NCBI GenBank assembly: GCA_013044065.1
Contig: JABEVA010000248.1
Coordinates: 1-11,352, forward strand
Direction of reading: 5' to 3'
Origin: Phycisphaerae bacterium
Lineage (GTDB): Bacteria; Planctomycetota; Phycisphaerae; WQYP01
DNA length: 11,352 nucleotides
Under the pieces are notes generated by a model. The model saw only the letters and a list, made by a program, of their open reading frames with translations, ran no database searches and was not told where the DNA came from. The translations under genes were made by a program, and so were the position numbers. Below are positions 1 through 6,997 of the stretch, piece after piece (the stretch's first letter is position 1; each line of letters begins with the position of its first letter).

Positions 1-147
1 GCCGATGTCATACCATACGCAAGGTCATCGTGTCAATGCCGCAAATGCGAATATTGTCGTATTAGTAATGGCCATTATTTTATATGATTTCGCCCTGGGT
101 CCCCAGTTCCATCGAGATGGTTGGTGATGGGGTGAACGAAGTGCGGC
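1..147. other. AT-rich left edge without a recognisable gene
   Basis: This stretch lies downstream of the leftward pseudouridine synthase gene and runs to the window edge. It is clearly richer in A and T than the genes, especially at 50-90. It holds a perfect 12-base palindrome, TAATGGCCATTA, at 66-77, and a short CTGG/CCAG inverted repeat near 93-106. Neither has the stem, loop and T tract of an intrinsic terminator. I find no supported coding region. It could hold the promoter or 3' end of a gene outside the window. Confidence 0.5.
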
Positions 148-915
148 TTACCTCTCTGTCGGTGGCTGGTTTTGGCACCACTCTACCGGCACGGACAGGT
201 TCAAGCTCTTCGCAATCGCCAGCATATCCGCGGGCAAGGGGGCGATAAAGTGTCGCCATTGGCGCGTCGCGGGATGACGAAACCCCAGTTTAGCCGCGTG
301 CAGACAAATGCGGGTCGTGGCGGACTTGCCTGAACCATAAACGCTATCGCCCACCACGGGTGCTCCGATGAATTTGGCGTGTGCGCGAATTTGATGCAGT
401 CGGCCTGTTTTAATGATTACGGCCAGAAGGGCGGAATTTCCGCTGGAACTCAGGGTGCGGTAGACAGACCGGGCATCTTGTCCGGACGGTGAGATCACCA
501 CTTTCTTATAATCACCGGTAATTTCCCGCAGTCGCGCCTGGACGATGCCATTGGGCTTGGCGGGGCGGGGACTTACGATGGCCAGATATTCTTTCTCTAC
601 CATGCGCTTCTCAAAATCGGCGCGCAATTCGTCATACGCTCGAGGGCGAATGGCCACCACCAGCAGGCCGCTGGTTTGCTTGTCCAATCGATGCAATAGA
701 CCGTAATCGCGTTTTTCGCCCATGTTGTGGAGCAGATTACCAAAGCGGCTGAATAAGCCGTTGAGCAGGGAATCGCTGCTATGCCCTTTGCCGGGCTGCG
801 TGACCACGCCGGCGGGCTTGTCGATCACCAGTATTTCGCCATCCTGATGGACAATATGAAACGGTACCCCCGGATTGGGCCGCACCGCGAGTTTTACTTG
901 TGCCAAGTCCGTCAT
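148..915 (-). CDS. RluA-family RNA pseudouridine synthase
   Basis: This 255-residue cytoplasmic enzyme should isomerise specific uridines to pseudouridine in rRNA or tRNA. The family catalytic motif is intact as HRLDKQTSG at residues 75-83, with D78 as the nucleophilic aspartate. Other family marks are DKPAGV at 32-37, GRLHQIRAH at 171-179, GDSVYG at 189-194 and the LHA segment at 205-207. There is no N-terminal S4 RNA-binding domain, and the length resembles the S4-less RluA and TruC enzymes, so the exact target base cannot be assigned. The ATG at 913-915 is preceded by a weak GGAAG about 7 bases upstream. It is the last gene of a leftward group, 120 bases after trxB. That gap contains a GC-rich hairpin, so the gene may be partly uncoupled from trxB. 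The family call is secure; the substrate is unknown. Confidence 0.93.
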   Translation of the reverse strand: MTDLAQVKLAVRPNPGVPFHIVHQDGEILVIDKPAGVVTQPGKGHSSDSLLNGLFSRFGNLLHNMGEKRDYGLLHRLDKQTSGLLVVAIRPRAYDELRADFEKRMVEKEYLAIVSPRPAKPNGIVQARLREITGDYKKVVISPSGQDARSVYRTLSSSGNSALLAVIIKTGRLHQIRAHAKFIGAPVVGDSVYGSGKSATTRICLHAAKLGFRHPATRQWRHFIAPLPADMLAIAKSLNLSVPVEWCQNQPPTER

Positions 916-997
916 AATTCGGCTTCCGATGGACGGGGAACTTGATCCGGCGACCTCGCCGCTGGGCCTGTTTCAGCCGGGAAAGAGACTCTGTGTC

Positions 998-1024
998 GGG
1001 AGCGGCCCACATGCCCCCGCTCCC
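998..1024 (-). terminator. GC-rich hairpin just after trxB, possible terminator or attenuator
   Basis: A perfect 8-base inverted repeat, GGGAGCGG at 998-1005 and CCGCTCCC at 1017-1024, encloses an 11-base loop. It starts about 12 bases beyond the trxB stop codon on the minus strand. No run of T follows in the leftward direction, so it lacks half of an intrinsic terminator. It could instead stabilise the trxB 3' end or dampen read-through into the pseudouridine synthase gene. Confidence 0.35.
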
Positions 1025-1035
1025 TGGCAGCAACG

Positions 1036-2022
1036 TCAATGAATTCCCTCTTCCGCCAACCATCGCTCCGCATCAATGGCGGCTTTGCACCCCATGCCCG
1101 CGGCCGTAATAGCTTGACGATAAACGCTGTCGGCACAATCCCCACCGGCAAAAACACCAGGCACGCTGGTAAAGGTGCGAAAGCCGTCTTGGAGAACGAT
1201 ATAGTGCTTATCGTTAAGGTCCACCTGGCCTTCCAGAAATGACGTATTGGGCGTGTGGCCAATGGCCGCAAACATCCCCCGACATACAATGTTTTCGGTT
1301 TGGCCCGTACTGATGTTTTTAACTCGCACACCCGTTACGCCATCGGTGTCGTTGCCCAGAACCTCTTCCAGTACGGAATTCCACACCGGCTTAATTTTCG
1401 GATGTGCTAAAGCCCTTTGCGCCATAATTTTACTGGCCCGAAGTTCCGCGCGCCGATGCACCAGGTAAACGATTTTGGCAAATTTGGTCAGGTAGGAGGC
1501 TTCTTCAACCGCCGAATCACCACCACCAACCACCACCACCGGCGCATCACGAAACCGTGGTAATGCTCCATCGCAGACCGCGCAGGCGGAAACCCCTTGA
1601 TTTTCAAACTTGCGCTCGCTTGCCAGCCCAAGATAATTGGCCTTGGCTCCGGTACACACCAGCAGCGAATGGGTCAACAGTAAGGCTTCCGGTTCGCCCG
1701 ACAGATCGTTGATATGCCATATTTTGAAAGGCCGGGTTTTGACATCCACACGGGTGACAAAACTGGTCACGACCCGCGTTCCGAATCGCTCGGCCTGTTT
1801 TTGCAGGATGGCCATCATTTTCTGCCCATCGATCCCATCCGCAAATCCAGGATAGTTCTCCACCTCGGTGGTAAACATTAGTTGGCCGCCCGGCATACGT
1901 TCGCGGCTTACTCCATCGCCGGCGATCACCACCGGCTTTAGGTTGGCACGTGCGGCATAGATTGCTGCGGTCCAGCCCGCCGGTCCGGAACCGATGATAA
2001 CGGTCTTTTCAATGTTGCTCAT
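1036..2022 (-). CDS. trxB: Thioredoxin reductase (NADPH)
   Basis: This 328-residue flavoprotein should pass electrons from NADPH through FAD and a redox-active disulfide to thioredoxin in the cytoplasm. The FAD-binding motif GSGPAG is at 11-16. The redox pair is CAVC at 147-150, within the usual CxxCDG. The NADPH-binding GGGDSA is at 166-171, with HRRAELR at 189-195 as the expected 2'-phosphate clamp, and the second FAD motif FAGGDC is at 291-296. Length matches the low-molecular-weight bacterial enzyme (about 310-330). The frame stays open to an upstream ATG at 2164-2166, but that would overlap the ABC gene by 98 bases and add a tail unlike the family, so I use the ATG at 2020-2022, which begins MSNIEK. 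The Shine-Dalgarno signal there is weak. It lies 46 bases downstream of the ABC gene and is probably co-transcribed with it. No thioredoxin gene is present in the window. Confidence 0.95.
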   Translation of the reverse strand: MSNIEKTVIIGSGPAGWTAAIYAARANLKPVVIAGDGVSRERMPGGQLMFTTEVENYPGFADGIDGQKMMAILQKQAERFGTRVVTSFVTRVDVKTRPFKIWHINDLSGEPEALLLTHSLLVCTGAKANYLGLASERKFENQGVSACAVCDGALPRFRDAPVVVVGGGDSAVEEASYLTKFAKIVYLVHRRAELRASKIMAQRALAHPKIKPVWNSVLEEVLGNDTDGVTGVRVKNISTGQTENIVCRGMFAAIGHTPNTSFLEGQVDLNDKHYIVLQDGFRTFTSVPGVFAGGDCADSVYRQAITAAGMGCKAAIDAERWLAEEGIH

Positions 2023-2067
2023 AACTTTTATCCAAATTAAAAAACAAAGCTGAATTTCATCCCGTGA

Positions 2068-2073
2068 ATTATA
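2068..2073 (-). promoter_or_regulatory. Possible -10 box upstream of trxB
   Basis: The minus strand reads TATAAT here, overlapping the stop codon of the ABC gene and lying about 45 bases upstream of the trxB start. No convincing -35 hexamer sits at 16-18 bases spacing. It may be an internal promoter that lets trxB be expressed independently, or it may be chance in an AT-rich gap. Confidence 0.22.
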
Positions 2074-2899
2074 GCCGCTGACGCAAATGCGGCCACGGTT
2101 GCGGCTTGGCATGAGCGAAATATCGGCCATGACGACGCCATGGATGAATGGGCCATCCGTAGGCATCGGTAAGGTTTCTGGCGGTAATCACATCGGATGC
2201 CGGTCCCGCCGCCACCACATGGCCACCGGTACCCAGCAACAGCACATTGGAGGTTTCGGGTAACAGTTCCTCCAGATGATGGGTGACCATGACGATGGCG
2301 GGAGCGCTCGGCCCGGTTCGGAGTTGCGTCAGCAATGCCAGAAGTGTCTCGCGCGCCGGCAGATCCAATCCCGCCGAGGGCTCATCGAAAAGAATAAGTT
2401 CCGGCCGATTTAACAGTGCCCGGCCAATAAGGGCCCGCATTCTCTGGCCCGTGGAAAGCGTGGACCAAAGCTGGTGCTCGCGTCCGGCCAAACCCACATC
2501 CTCAAGGGTTTGCCGGGCCGTTTTCCATTGCCGCGGTGTTGGATTGCAATAGGCGATCGTCAACGTGCCAAAGAATCCACTGCATGCCACTTCCAGTGTG
2601 GTCATGGTTTGGTCAAAGGGGTAAATAGCAGATGCTTCAATCAGTGCCATGCGTTGCCGGAGGCGGCCGATCGGATATCCCCCCAGCAGTTTCCCCAGCA
2701 CCTTGACTTCGCCGCGCGTGGGCCACAAATAGCCCGCGGCTATGCGTAACAATGTGGATTTACCACAGCCGTTGGGCCCAATAATTGCAGCGTTTTGCTT
2801 TCGTTGTACCGTCCAGTGGATGGCGGTGAGGATGACCGCGTCTTGGCGCTCAAAGGTCACAGAGTTGAGTTCCAACGCAAAGGAGGTGGATGATTTCAT
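2069..2899 (-). CDS. Orphan ABC ATPase, YlmA/ModF (COG1119) type
   Basis: This 276-residue single nucleotide-binding domain would hydrolyse ATP. The Walker A GPNGCGKST is at 41-49, the signature LSTGQ at 148-152, Walker B LILFDEP at 168-174, the D-loop SAGLD at 175-179 and the switch histidine at 207. The usual Q-loop glutamine is absent around residues 84-92 (MALIEASAI). As I recall, B. subtilis YlmA and E. coli ModF also depart from it there, and the spacing LEDVGL...LSTGQRMRALIGRAL also fits that group. A basic, tryptophan-rich tail follows from about residue 250. No permease or binding-protein gene is nearby, so a transport role cannot be inferred; a soluble role is possible. The open frame reaches a TTG at 2935, but the ATG at 2897-2899 with AAGAAGGA 11 bases upstream fits the start of the ABC fold better. 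It lies 51 bases after folD. Confidence 0.88.
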   Translation of the reverse strand: MKSSTSFALELNSVTFERQDAVILTAIHWTVQRKQNAAIIGPNGCGKSTLLRIAAGYLWPTRGEVKVLGKLLGGYPIGRLRQRMALIEASAIYPFDQTMTTLEVACSGFFGTLTIAYCNPTPRQWKTARQTLEDVGLAGREHQLWSTLSTGQRMRALIGRALLNRPELILFDEPSAGLDLPARETLLALLTQLRTGPSAPAIVMVTHHLEELLPETSNVLLLGTGGHVVAAGPASDVITARNLTDAYGWPIHPWRRHGRYFAHAKPQPWPHLRQRL

Positions 2900-2950
2900 C
2901 GGGTGGGCATTCCTTCTTACAAGTCGATCTGTCAAGCAAAAGCCTAGGCT

Positions 2951-3841
2951 TCAAAACGGTTCTTCCAGCTTATGCACCAGCCGGGCGGCACGCAGGGTGT
3001 TTCTCAGCAGCATGGCCACCGTCATCGGGCCGACACCCCCCGGAACCGGTGTGATCCATCCGGCCACCGGTAGAACAGATTGAAAATCCACGTCACCGAC
3101 GGTTTTCTCAACGGGATGACCTTCGCTATTGGTAGCGGCCACGCGGTTAATGCCTACATCAATAACGACCGCGCCGGGTTTAATATGGTGCGCCATGATC
3201 AGACCTGGCTTGCCCACCGCCACCACCAGAACATCCGCCTTTCGGCTGTGGAGGCCAAGATCTCGCGTGTGAATATGGCACAAAGTTACCGTGGCTTGCC
3301 GCTCGGTAAGCAAAAGCGCAATGGGCTTGCCGGCAATACGGCTTGCTCCCACCACTGTCACCTCGGCACCGCGCAGCGGCACGTTCGTGGATTCAATCAG
3401 TTCGACCGTCGCCAATGCGGTACAGGGGGCGATAATCGTATGGCCGTAAACCACATGGCCGATGTTGGCGGGATTCACCCCTTCCACATCTTTAAGTACG
3501 TCGATGGCGTATTGGGTCTCTTGGGTATTAAGATGGGCCGGCAGCGGCAGATGCACCATGATACCCGTGACCGTGGTATCTCCGGCCAATCGGGCCAACT
3601 CGGCGTTTAATCGGGATTGCGTTATATCCGCCGCCAGTTCCAACAGAGAATATCGGATTCCCAGGTCGTAGCAGGTTCTGGCCTGATTATCCGCATACAC
3701 CCGGGCGGCTGGCGAATGTCCCACCAGCAGCGCTACTAGATGAATTGCCAGTCGCATTTGTAACAGCTCTGCCGCCTCGCGGGCCACTTGGCGACGGATC
3801 GACGCCGCCAGGACTTTACCGTCAATAATTTGCGCCGGCAT
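2951..3841 (-). CDS. folD: FolD-family methylene-THF dehydrogenase/cyclohydrolase homologue with altered active site
   Basis: The canonical enzyme oxidises 5,10-methylene-tetrahydrofolate with NADP and hydrolyses the methenyl product to 10-formyl-THF. The 296-residue length, the N-terminal IIDGK (5-9), the nucleotide-binding GASRIAGKP (165-173), VIDVGINR (226-233) and the PVPGGVGPMT signature (265-274) are all standard. The folate site is not. The family motif Y-x3-K reads YADNQ (49-53), placing Gln53 at the catalytic lysine. VQLPLP reads VHLPLP, giving His97 for the conserved glutamine. KDVDG reads KDVEG, giving Glu120 for the conserved aspartate. PCTPxG has become PCTALA (139-144). The rest of the protein is intact, so this does not look like decay. 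A good AAAGGA stands 7 bases before the ATG at 3839-3841. It is the first gene of the leftward group. It may be a dehydrogenase-only form, a clade variant or an enzyme with another substrate. No second folD is in view. Confidence 0.85.
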   Translation of the reverse strand: MPAQIIDGKVLAASIRRQVAREAAELLQMRLAIHLVALLVGHSPAARVYADNQARTCYDLGIRYSLLELAADITQSRLNAELARLAGDTTVTGIMVHLPLPAHLNTQETQYAIDVLKDVEGVNPANIGHVVYGHTIIAPCTALATVELIESTNVPLRGAEVTVVGASRIAGKPIALLLTERQATVTLCHIHTRDLGLHSRKADVLVVAVGKPGLIMAHHIKPGAVVIDVGINRVAATNSEGHPVEKTVGDVDFQSVLPVAGWITPVPGGVGPMTVAMLLRNTLRAARLVHKLEEPF

Positions 3842-4054
3842 GGGCCGTTCCTTTCACTTTGGCCGACAAACGCTAACCTGCGCCTGGGGGCAAAACGCCG
3901 CCGCCAGTATACACCGGGCACTGCCAATTGGCTTATCATCCCGGGCCTCGGCCTGGCTTGGCGATGTCGGCCCAAATGCGGTAAAATCACTCGGCCCACC
4001 CATGGCCTGCCGCCTGGCTGGATGATATTCTGCCTGCGTTGGAAAGCCTCGTTT
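3842..4054. promoter_or_regulatory. Divergent intergenic promoter region (folD / YmdB gene)
   Basis: This 213-base gap separates two genes transcribed away from each other, so it should carry both promoters. Leftward, TATACT on the minus strand (3906-3911) is a plausible -10 about 65 bases before folD, but no good -35 is at the right distance. AAAGGAA (minus strand, 3848-3854) is the folD ribosome site. Rightward, TTGGCG (3958-3963) and TAAAAT (3982-3987), 18 bases apart, form a passable sigma-70-like pair about 70 bases before the YmdB start. I see no operator-like palindrome or riboswitch. Confidence 0.35.
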
Positions 4055-4903
4055 ATGCCCATTAAAATCTTCTGCCTTGGTGATATCATCGGCAAGCCTG
4101 GCCGCGCCGCGGTGGCCGAGTTGCTTCCGCCCCTGATTGCACGCGAAAAGGTGGACTTTGTCGTGGCCAACGCGGAAAATTCCGCAGCCGGTTCCGGGCT
4201 TACCCCCGCCGTATTCCAGAAACTGCTCTCTACCGGCATTGATGTTTGCACCATGGGCGATCATACCTATCGTAAACGCGATATCCTTCCGTTGCTGCAA
4301 TCTTCCGACCGCCTGATCCGCCCCGGAAATTATCCTCCCGATGCGGTGGGCCGCGGCTGGACTGCGGTGTCCTCCCGCTCGGGGGTCTCGATTGCGGTAT
4401 TGCAGGTGATGGGGCGGTTGTACATGAACCCTCTGGACGATCCGCTGCGCACCATCGATAAAATGCTGGCCGAAGTCCCACGCGATATCAAAGTACGTAT
4501 TGTGGATTTCCACGCCGAGGCCAGCAGCGAAAAAATCGCCATGGGCTGGCATCTCGACGGTCGCGTCAGCATCAGCTTCGGTACGCACACCCACACACCC
4601 ACAGCCGACGCCCGCGTGTTGCCGGGAGGCACCGCATTTGTATCCGATCTCGGCATGACCGGTCCCTATGAGAGCGTGCTGGGACGCAGAAAAGATCGCG
4701 TCCTGCAATTCATGATCACTGGCATGCCCAATTTTTTTGAAATTGCCACCGGAGATCCCCGTATGTGCGGCATTCTGGCCACCGTTGATGAGGTTTCCGG
4801 CCACGCTTTGTCCATTGTGCGTTGCGATCTCCGCGGCACCACCCAGGACGCGGCCTATGATGCCGCCGATGGCCATGGTGGCAAACGCCAGGGCGAGTTG
4901 TGA
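4055..4903 (+). CDS. YmdB-type metallophosphoesterase (TIGR00282 family)
   Basis: This 282-residue protein matches B. subtilis YmdB, a dinuclear-metal phosphodiesterase that acts on 2',3'-cyclic nucleotides and influences RNA turnover and development. Family metal and catalytic motifs appear in order: GDIIGKPGR at 9-17 (D10), ANAENSAAGSGLT at 38-50 (E41, N42), MGDH at 67-70, DFHAEA at 151-156 (H153) and GTHTH at 176-180 (H178, H180), followed by DLGMTGPYESVLG at 198-210. One position departs: the GNH motif reads GDH, so Asp69 replaces the usual metal-binding asparagine. The start is the ATG at 4055, which begins MPIKIFCLGD just where the family begins. GGAAAG lies 8 bases upstream, and the longer open frame to 3788 would run into folD. 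The tail after about residue 262 is hydrophilic and likely disordered. A hairpin terminator follows about 50 bases downstream, so this gene probably forms its own transcript. Confidence 0.92.
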   Translation: MPIKIFCLGDIIGKPGRAAVAELLPPLIAREKVDFVVANAENSAAGSGLTPAVFQKLLSTGIDVCTMGDHTYRKRDILPLLQSSDRLIRPGNYPPDAVGRGWTAVSSRSGVSIAVLQVMGRLYMNPLDDPLRTIDKMLAEVPRDIKVRIVDFHAEASSEKIAMGWHLDGRVSISFGTHTHTPTADARVLPGGTAFVSDLGMTGPYESVLGRRKDRVLQFMITGMPNFFEIATGDPRMCGILATVDEVSGHALSIVRCDLRGTTQDAAYDAADGHGGKRQGEL

Positions 4904-4954
4904 GTAGGCCAGCGATCCATTTCTAAACTCTTCCTGCAACTTCGGGCCGCATTG

Positions 4955-4982
4955 GCGGATTTTGCCCCAATCCGCTTTTGTT
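4955..4982 (+). terminator. Intrinsic terminator-like hairpin after the YmdB gene
   Basis: GCGGATT at 4955-4961 pairs perfectly with AATCCGC at 4969-4975 around a 7-base loop, and TTTTGTT follows at 4976-4982. Stem, loop and T tail together fit a rho-independent terminator, about 50 bases beyond the YmdB stop codon and 60 bases before the next start. The stem is short at 7 pairs, so termination may be incomplete. Confidence 0.55.
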
Positions 4983-5005
4983 GCGGAGCCGAATTCCCTT
5001 ACAAT
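4978..5005 (+). promoter_or_regulatory. Candidate promoter for the SNF2 gene pair
   Basis: TTGTTG at 4978-4983 and TACAAT at 5000-5005 are 16 bases apart and lie about 36 bases before the SNF2 start codon. The -35 element falls inside the T tail of the preceding terminator hairpin. Both hexamers are one or two bases from the sigma-70 consensus, so this is plausible but unproven. Confidence 0.35.
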
Positions 5006-5025
5006 GCCGTCCGGGTTATCACGAC

Positions 5026-5031
5026 AGGAGG
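5026..5031 (+). promoter_or_regulatory. Strong ribosome binding site deciding the SNF2 start
   Basis: AGGAGG, a full Shine-Dalgarno core, lies 10 bases before the ATG at 5042. The reading frame is open further upstream to a TTG at 4952, but that codon lies beside the terminator stem and has no such site. I therefore place the start at 5042. Confidence 0.75.
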
Positions 5032-5041
5032 TAGCGAAAAC

Positions 5042-6997
5042 ATGGAGCCCCCCTTTTCCTGGTGGAACATGTCCGCGGCCACTGCCCATACGCCGGTGGT
5101 GCGCAATGCCAAAACGCTCGGTGGCATTTCGGTGGCCCCGGTACAATCCGCGCCATTTACCGCCGTACGTCACTTGGACACGGCCTCCATCCGCCTGCGG
5201 TTTGAATTGGAGCGGTTGAAGCTCCTGCGCGGCTTTGATGAGTTGCTTTGCCTAGAGGGCCTGCACGGGGTGGAAGAGATGCCGCACCAGATTGACACGG
5301 TCCGCAAGGTGCTGCGCTATTTTCATGGCCGGGTGCTGCTGGCCGATGAAGTGGGTCTGGGTAAAACCATCGAAGCCGCGTTGCTGTTGCGTGAATATCT
5401 GCTGCGCGGGATGGTCAAACGCGTTTTAATCCTGGTACCATCTCCGCTTACCGGCCGGTGGCGGGATGAATTGGCGGGTAAATTTGGCCTGCCCTTCGAC
5501 CTGGCGACCTCCGGCTGGGACTCTCGGCACTGGGAACAAAGCGAGCGGGTGGTTGCCTCAATTGCCTTGGCCAAGAGTCGGCGGCATTTTGATTTGTGTG
5601 CCGCGGCACCTTGGGATCTGGTCATCGTCGATGAGGCCCATCACTGCAAGAATCGCGATACGCGGAACTGGCAGTTGGTCAACGCTCTGCGTCGCCGCCA
5701 TATTTTCCTCCTCACCGCCACACCCGTGCAAAATAACCTCATCGAACTTTACAACTTGTTGACTCTCTTGGAACCGGGGCATCTCAAGACGGAGGCGGAT
5801 TTTAAGAAAAAATTTGTCACGCGGGGCAACCCCCGCGATCCACGCAATCGGCGCGTGCTGCGCGATTTGCTTTCGCAGGTGATGGTGCGCAATACCCGCA
5901 GTCTGGTCAATATAGAGCTTCCCCGTCGCTATGCCCAAACTTTTGCCATCACCGCCGGTGAAGATGAATCTCGCCTGTACCGCCATCTGGATTCTTATCT
6001 GCGCTGGCGCTGTCGTCCCGCCAGTGCGGCCACCAACCCCGTTGATGCGGATACTGCCGAAGGGTTGGACACCCCCGACATGGAGCCGCAAACTGATGTC
6101 CTGGCCACTATTGCTGGCGGCGTGGTGTACCACCCGCAAGAGGGCCAGGCGACGGTGCCGGAAAGCCGACTGGTGGCTATGGAAGAAACCTGGTCGCATC
6201 CACCGGACAATTTGCCCCTGCTCCATAAGCTTCAGCTCAATTCCATTTTGATGGCCGCCGGCAGCCACCCACTGGCGCTTCGACCCGCTTTGGAGCGGCT
6301 GGGTTTGCAGGATCACCGGGCTGCGCCGCTGTTGGAACTGGCCCGCGGGCTTGAAGAATCCGCCAAGGAAAAGAAATTGTTGGAACTGCTGGGGAAAAAT
6401 CGCGGCCAAAAAACCCTGGTCTTCGCCAATTTCCGCATCACGCTGGATCGTGTGGCCGGCCTGCTGGAGCGACACGGCATACGTAGTGTATCTTTCACCG
6501 GCAGCCTGAGTCAGATGGAAAAAGAGCTGGCCATTGATGATTTCAAACATGATGCGCCGGTGATGCTCTGCAGTGATTCCGGCGGCGAAGGCTTCAATCT
6601 GCAATTCTGCAACACGCTCATTAATTTCGATTTGCCGTGGAATCCGATGCGCATCGAGCAGCGGGTGGGGCGGGTACACCGCATCGGGCAAACGCGGGAA
6701 GTGTTTGTGTTCAATCTGTGCACCCGCGGCTCGCTGGAAGATAAAATTTTAACCGTACTCAATGATAAACTGCGGATGTTTGAACTGGTGGTGGGAGAGG
6801 TCGGTTCGATTTTGGGCAACACCGAAAATGGAGAAGACTTTGAAACTCTGGTGCTGGATTTATGGATGAAATCAAAAAGTGCCGACGATTTGGATGCGGC
6901 CTTTGCCAACCTGGGCGATGCGCTGCTCACGGCCCAGGCCGATTATCTCAAAACCAAACAGCTTGACGATGCCCTCTTCGGCGAGGATTACGCATGA
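5042..6997 (+). CDS. SNF2-family DNA-dependent ATPase, RapA/HepA-like
   Basis: This 651-residue superfamily 2 motor should use ATP to translocate on double-stranded nucleic acid. It has all the expected motifs: a Q-motif-like PHQ (81-83), Walker A ADEVGLGKTIEA (101-112), DEAH (197-200), TATP (225-228), motif V SDSGGEGFNLQ (511-521) and motif VI QRVGRVHRIGQ (540-550). The LLADEVGLGKTIEA and WDLVIVDEAHH segments resemble E. coli RapA, which recycles stalled RNA polymerase. It is much shorter than RapA (about 970 residues), with only about 95 residues before the motor. A low-complexity, acidic and proline-containing insertion at about 325-390 interrupts the two RecA lobes. After the motor, DKLRMFELVVGEVGSILG leads into a helical tail. 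Its stop overlaps the next start as ATGA, implying coupled translation with that partner. Recruitment to polymerase, repair and defence are all possible roles; the sequence does not decide between them. Confidence 0.92.
   Translation: MEPPFSWWNMSAATAHTPVVRNAKTLGGISVAPVQSAPFTAVRHLDTASIRLRFELERLKLLRGFDELLCLEGLHGVEEMPHQIDTVRKVLRYFHGRVLLADEVGLGKTIEAALLLREYLLRGMVKRVLILVPSPLTGRWRDELAGKFGLPFDLATSGWDSRHWEQSERVVASIALAKSRRHFDLCAAAPWDLVIVDEAHHCKNRDTRNWQLVNALRRRHIFLLTATPVQNNLIELYNLLTLLEPGHLKTEADFKKKFVTRGNPRDPRNRRVLRDLLSQVMVRNTRSLVNIELPRRYAQTFAITAGEDESRLYRHLDSYLRWRCRPASAATNPVDADTAEGLDTPDMEPQTDVLATIAGGVVYHPQEGQATVPESRLVAMEETWSHPPDNLPLLHKLQLNSILMAAGSHPLALRPALERLGLQDHRAAPLLELARGLEESAKEKKLLELLGKNRGQKTLVFANFRITLDRVAGLLERHGIRSVSFTGSLSQMEKELAIDDFKHDAPVMLCSDSGGEGFNLQFCNTLINFDLPWNPMRIEQRVGRVHRIGQTREVFVFNLCTRGSLEDKILTVLNDKLRMFELVVGEVGSILGNTENGEDFETLVLDLWMKSKSADDLDAAFANLGDALLTAQADYLKTKQLDDALFGEDYA

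Noticed and set aside
2023..2166. 48-residue N-terminal extension of thioredoxin reductase
   Set aside because: It overlaps the ABC gene, does not resemble the family, and the FAD motif begins directly after the ATG at 2020-2022.
2930..2935. Perfect TTGACA on the minus strand before the ABC gene
   Set aside because: No -10 element stands 16-18 bases downstream, so I do not call a promoter; the TTG is also the less likely start codon.
4952..5041. Upstream TTG start for the SNF2 protein
   Set aside because: It would begin at the terminator hairpin, has no Shine-Dalgarno, and a strong AGGAGG precedes the ATG at 5042.
3854..5173. Long open frame of 439 codons on the minus strand opposite the YmdB gene
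   Set aside because: It is antisense to a clear metallophosphoesterase with all motifs, shows no family features, and its composition is that of a GC-driven shadow frame.
5558..6691. Open frame of 377 codons on the minus strand inside the SNF2 gene
   Set aside because: It is antisense to intact helicase motifs and has no recognisable domain or ribosome site.
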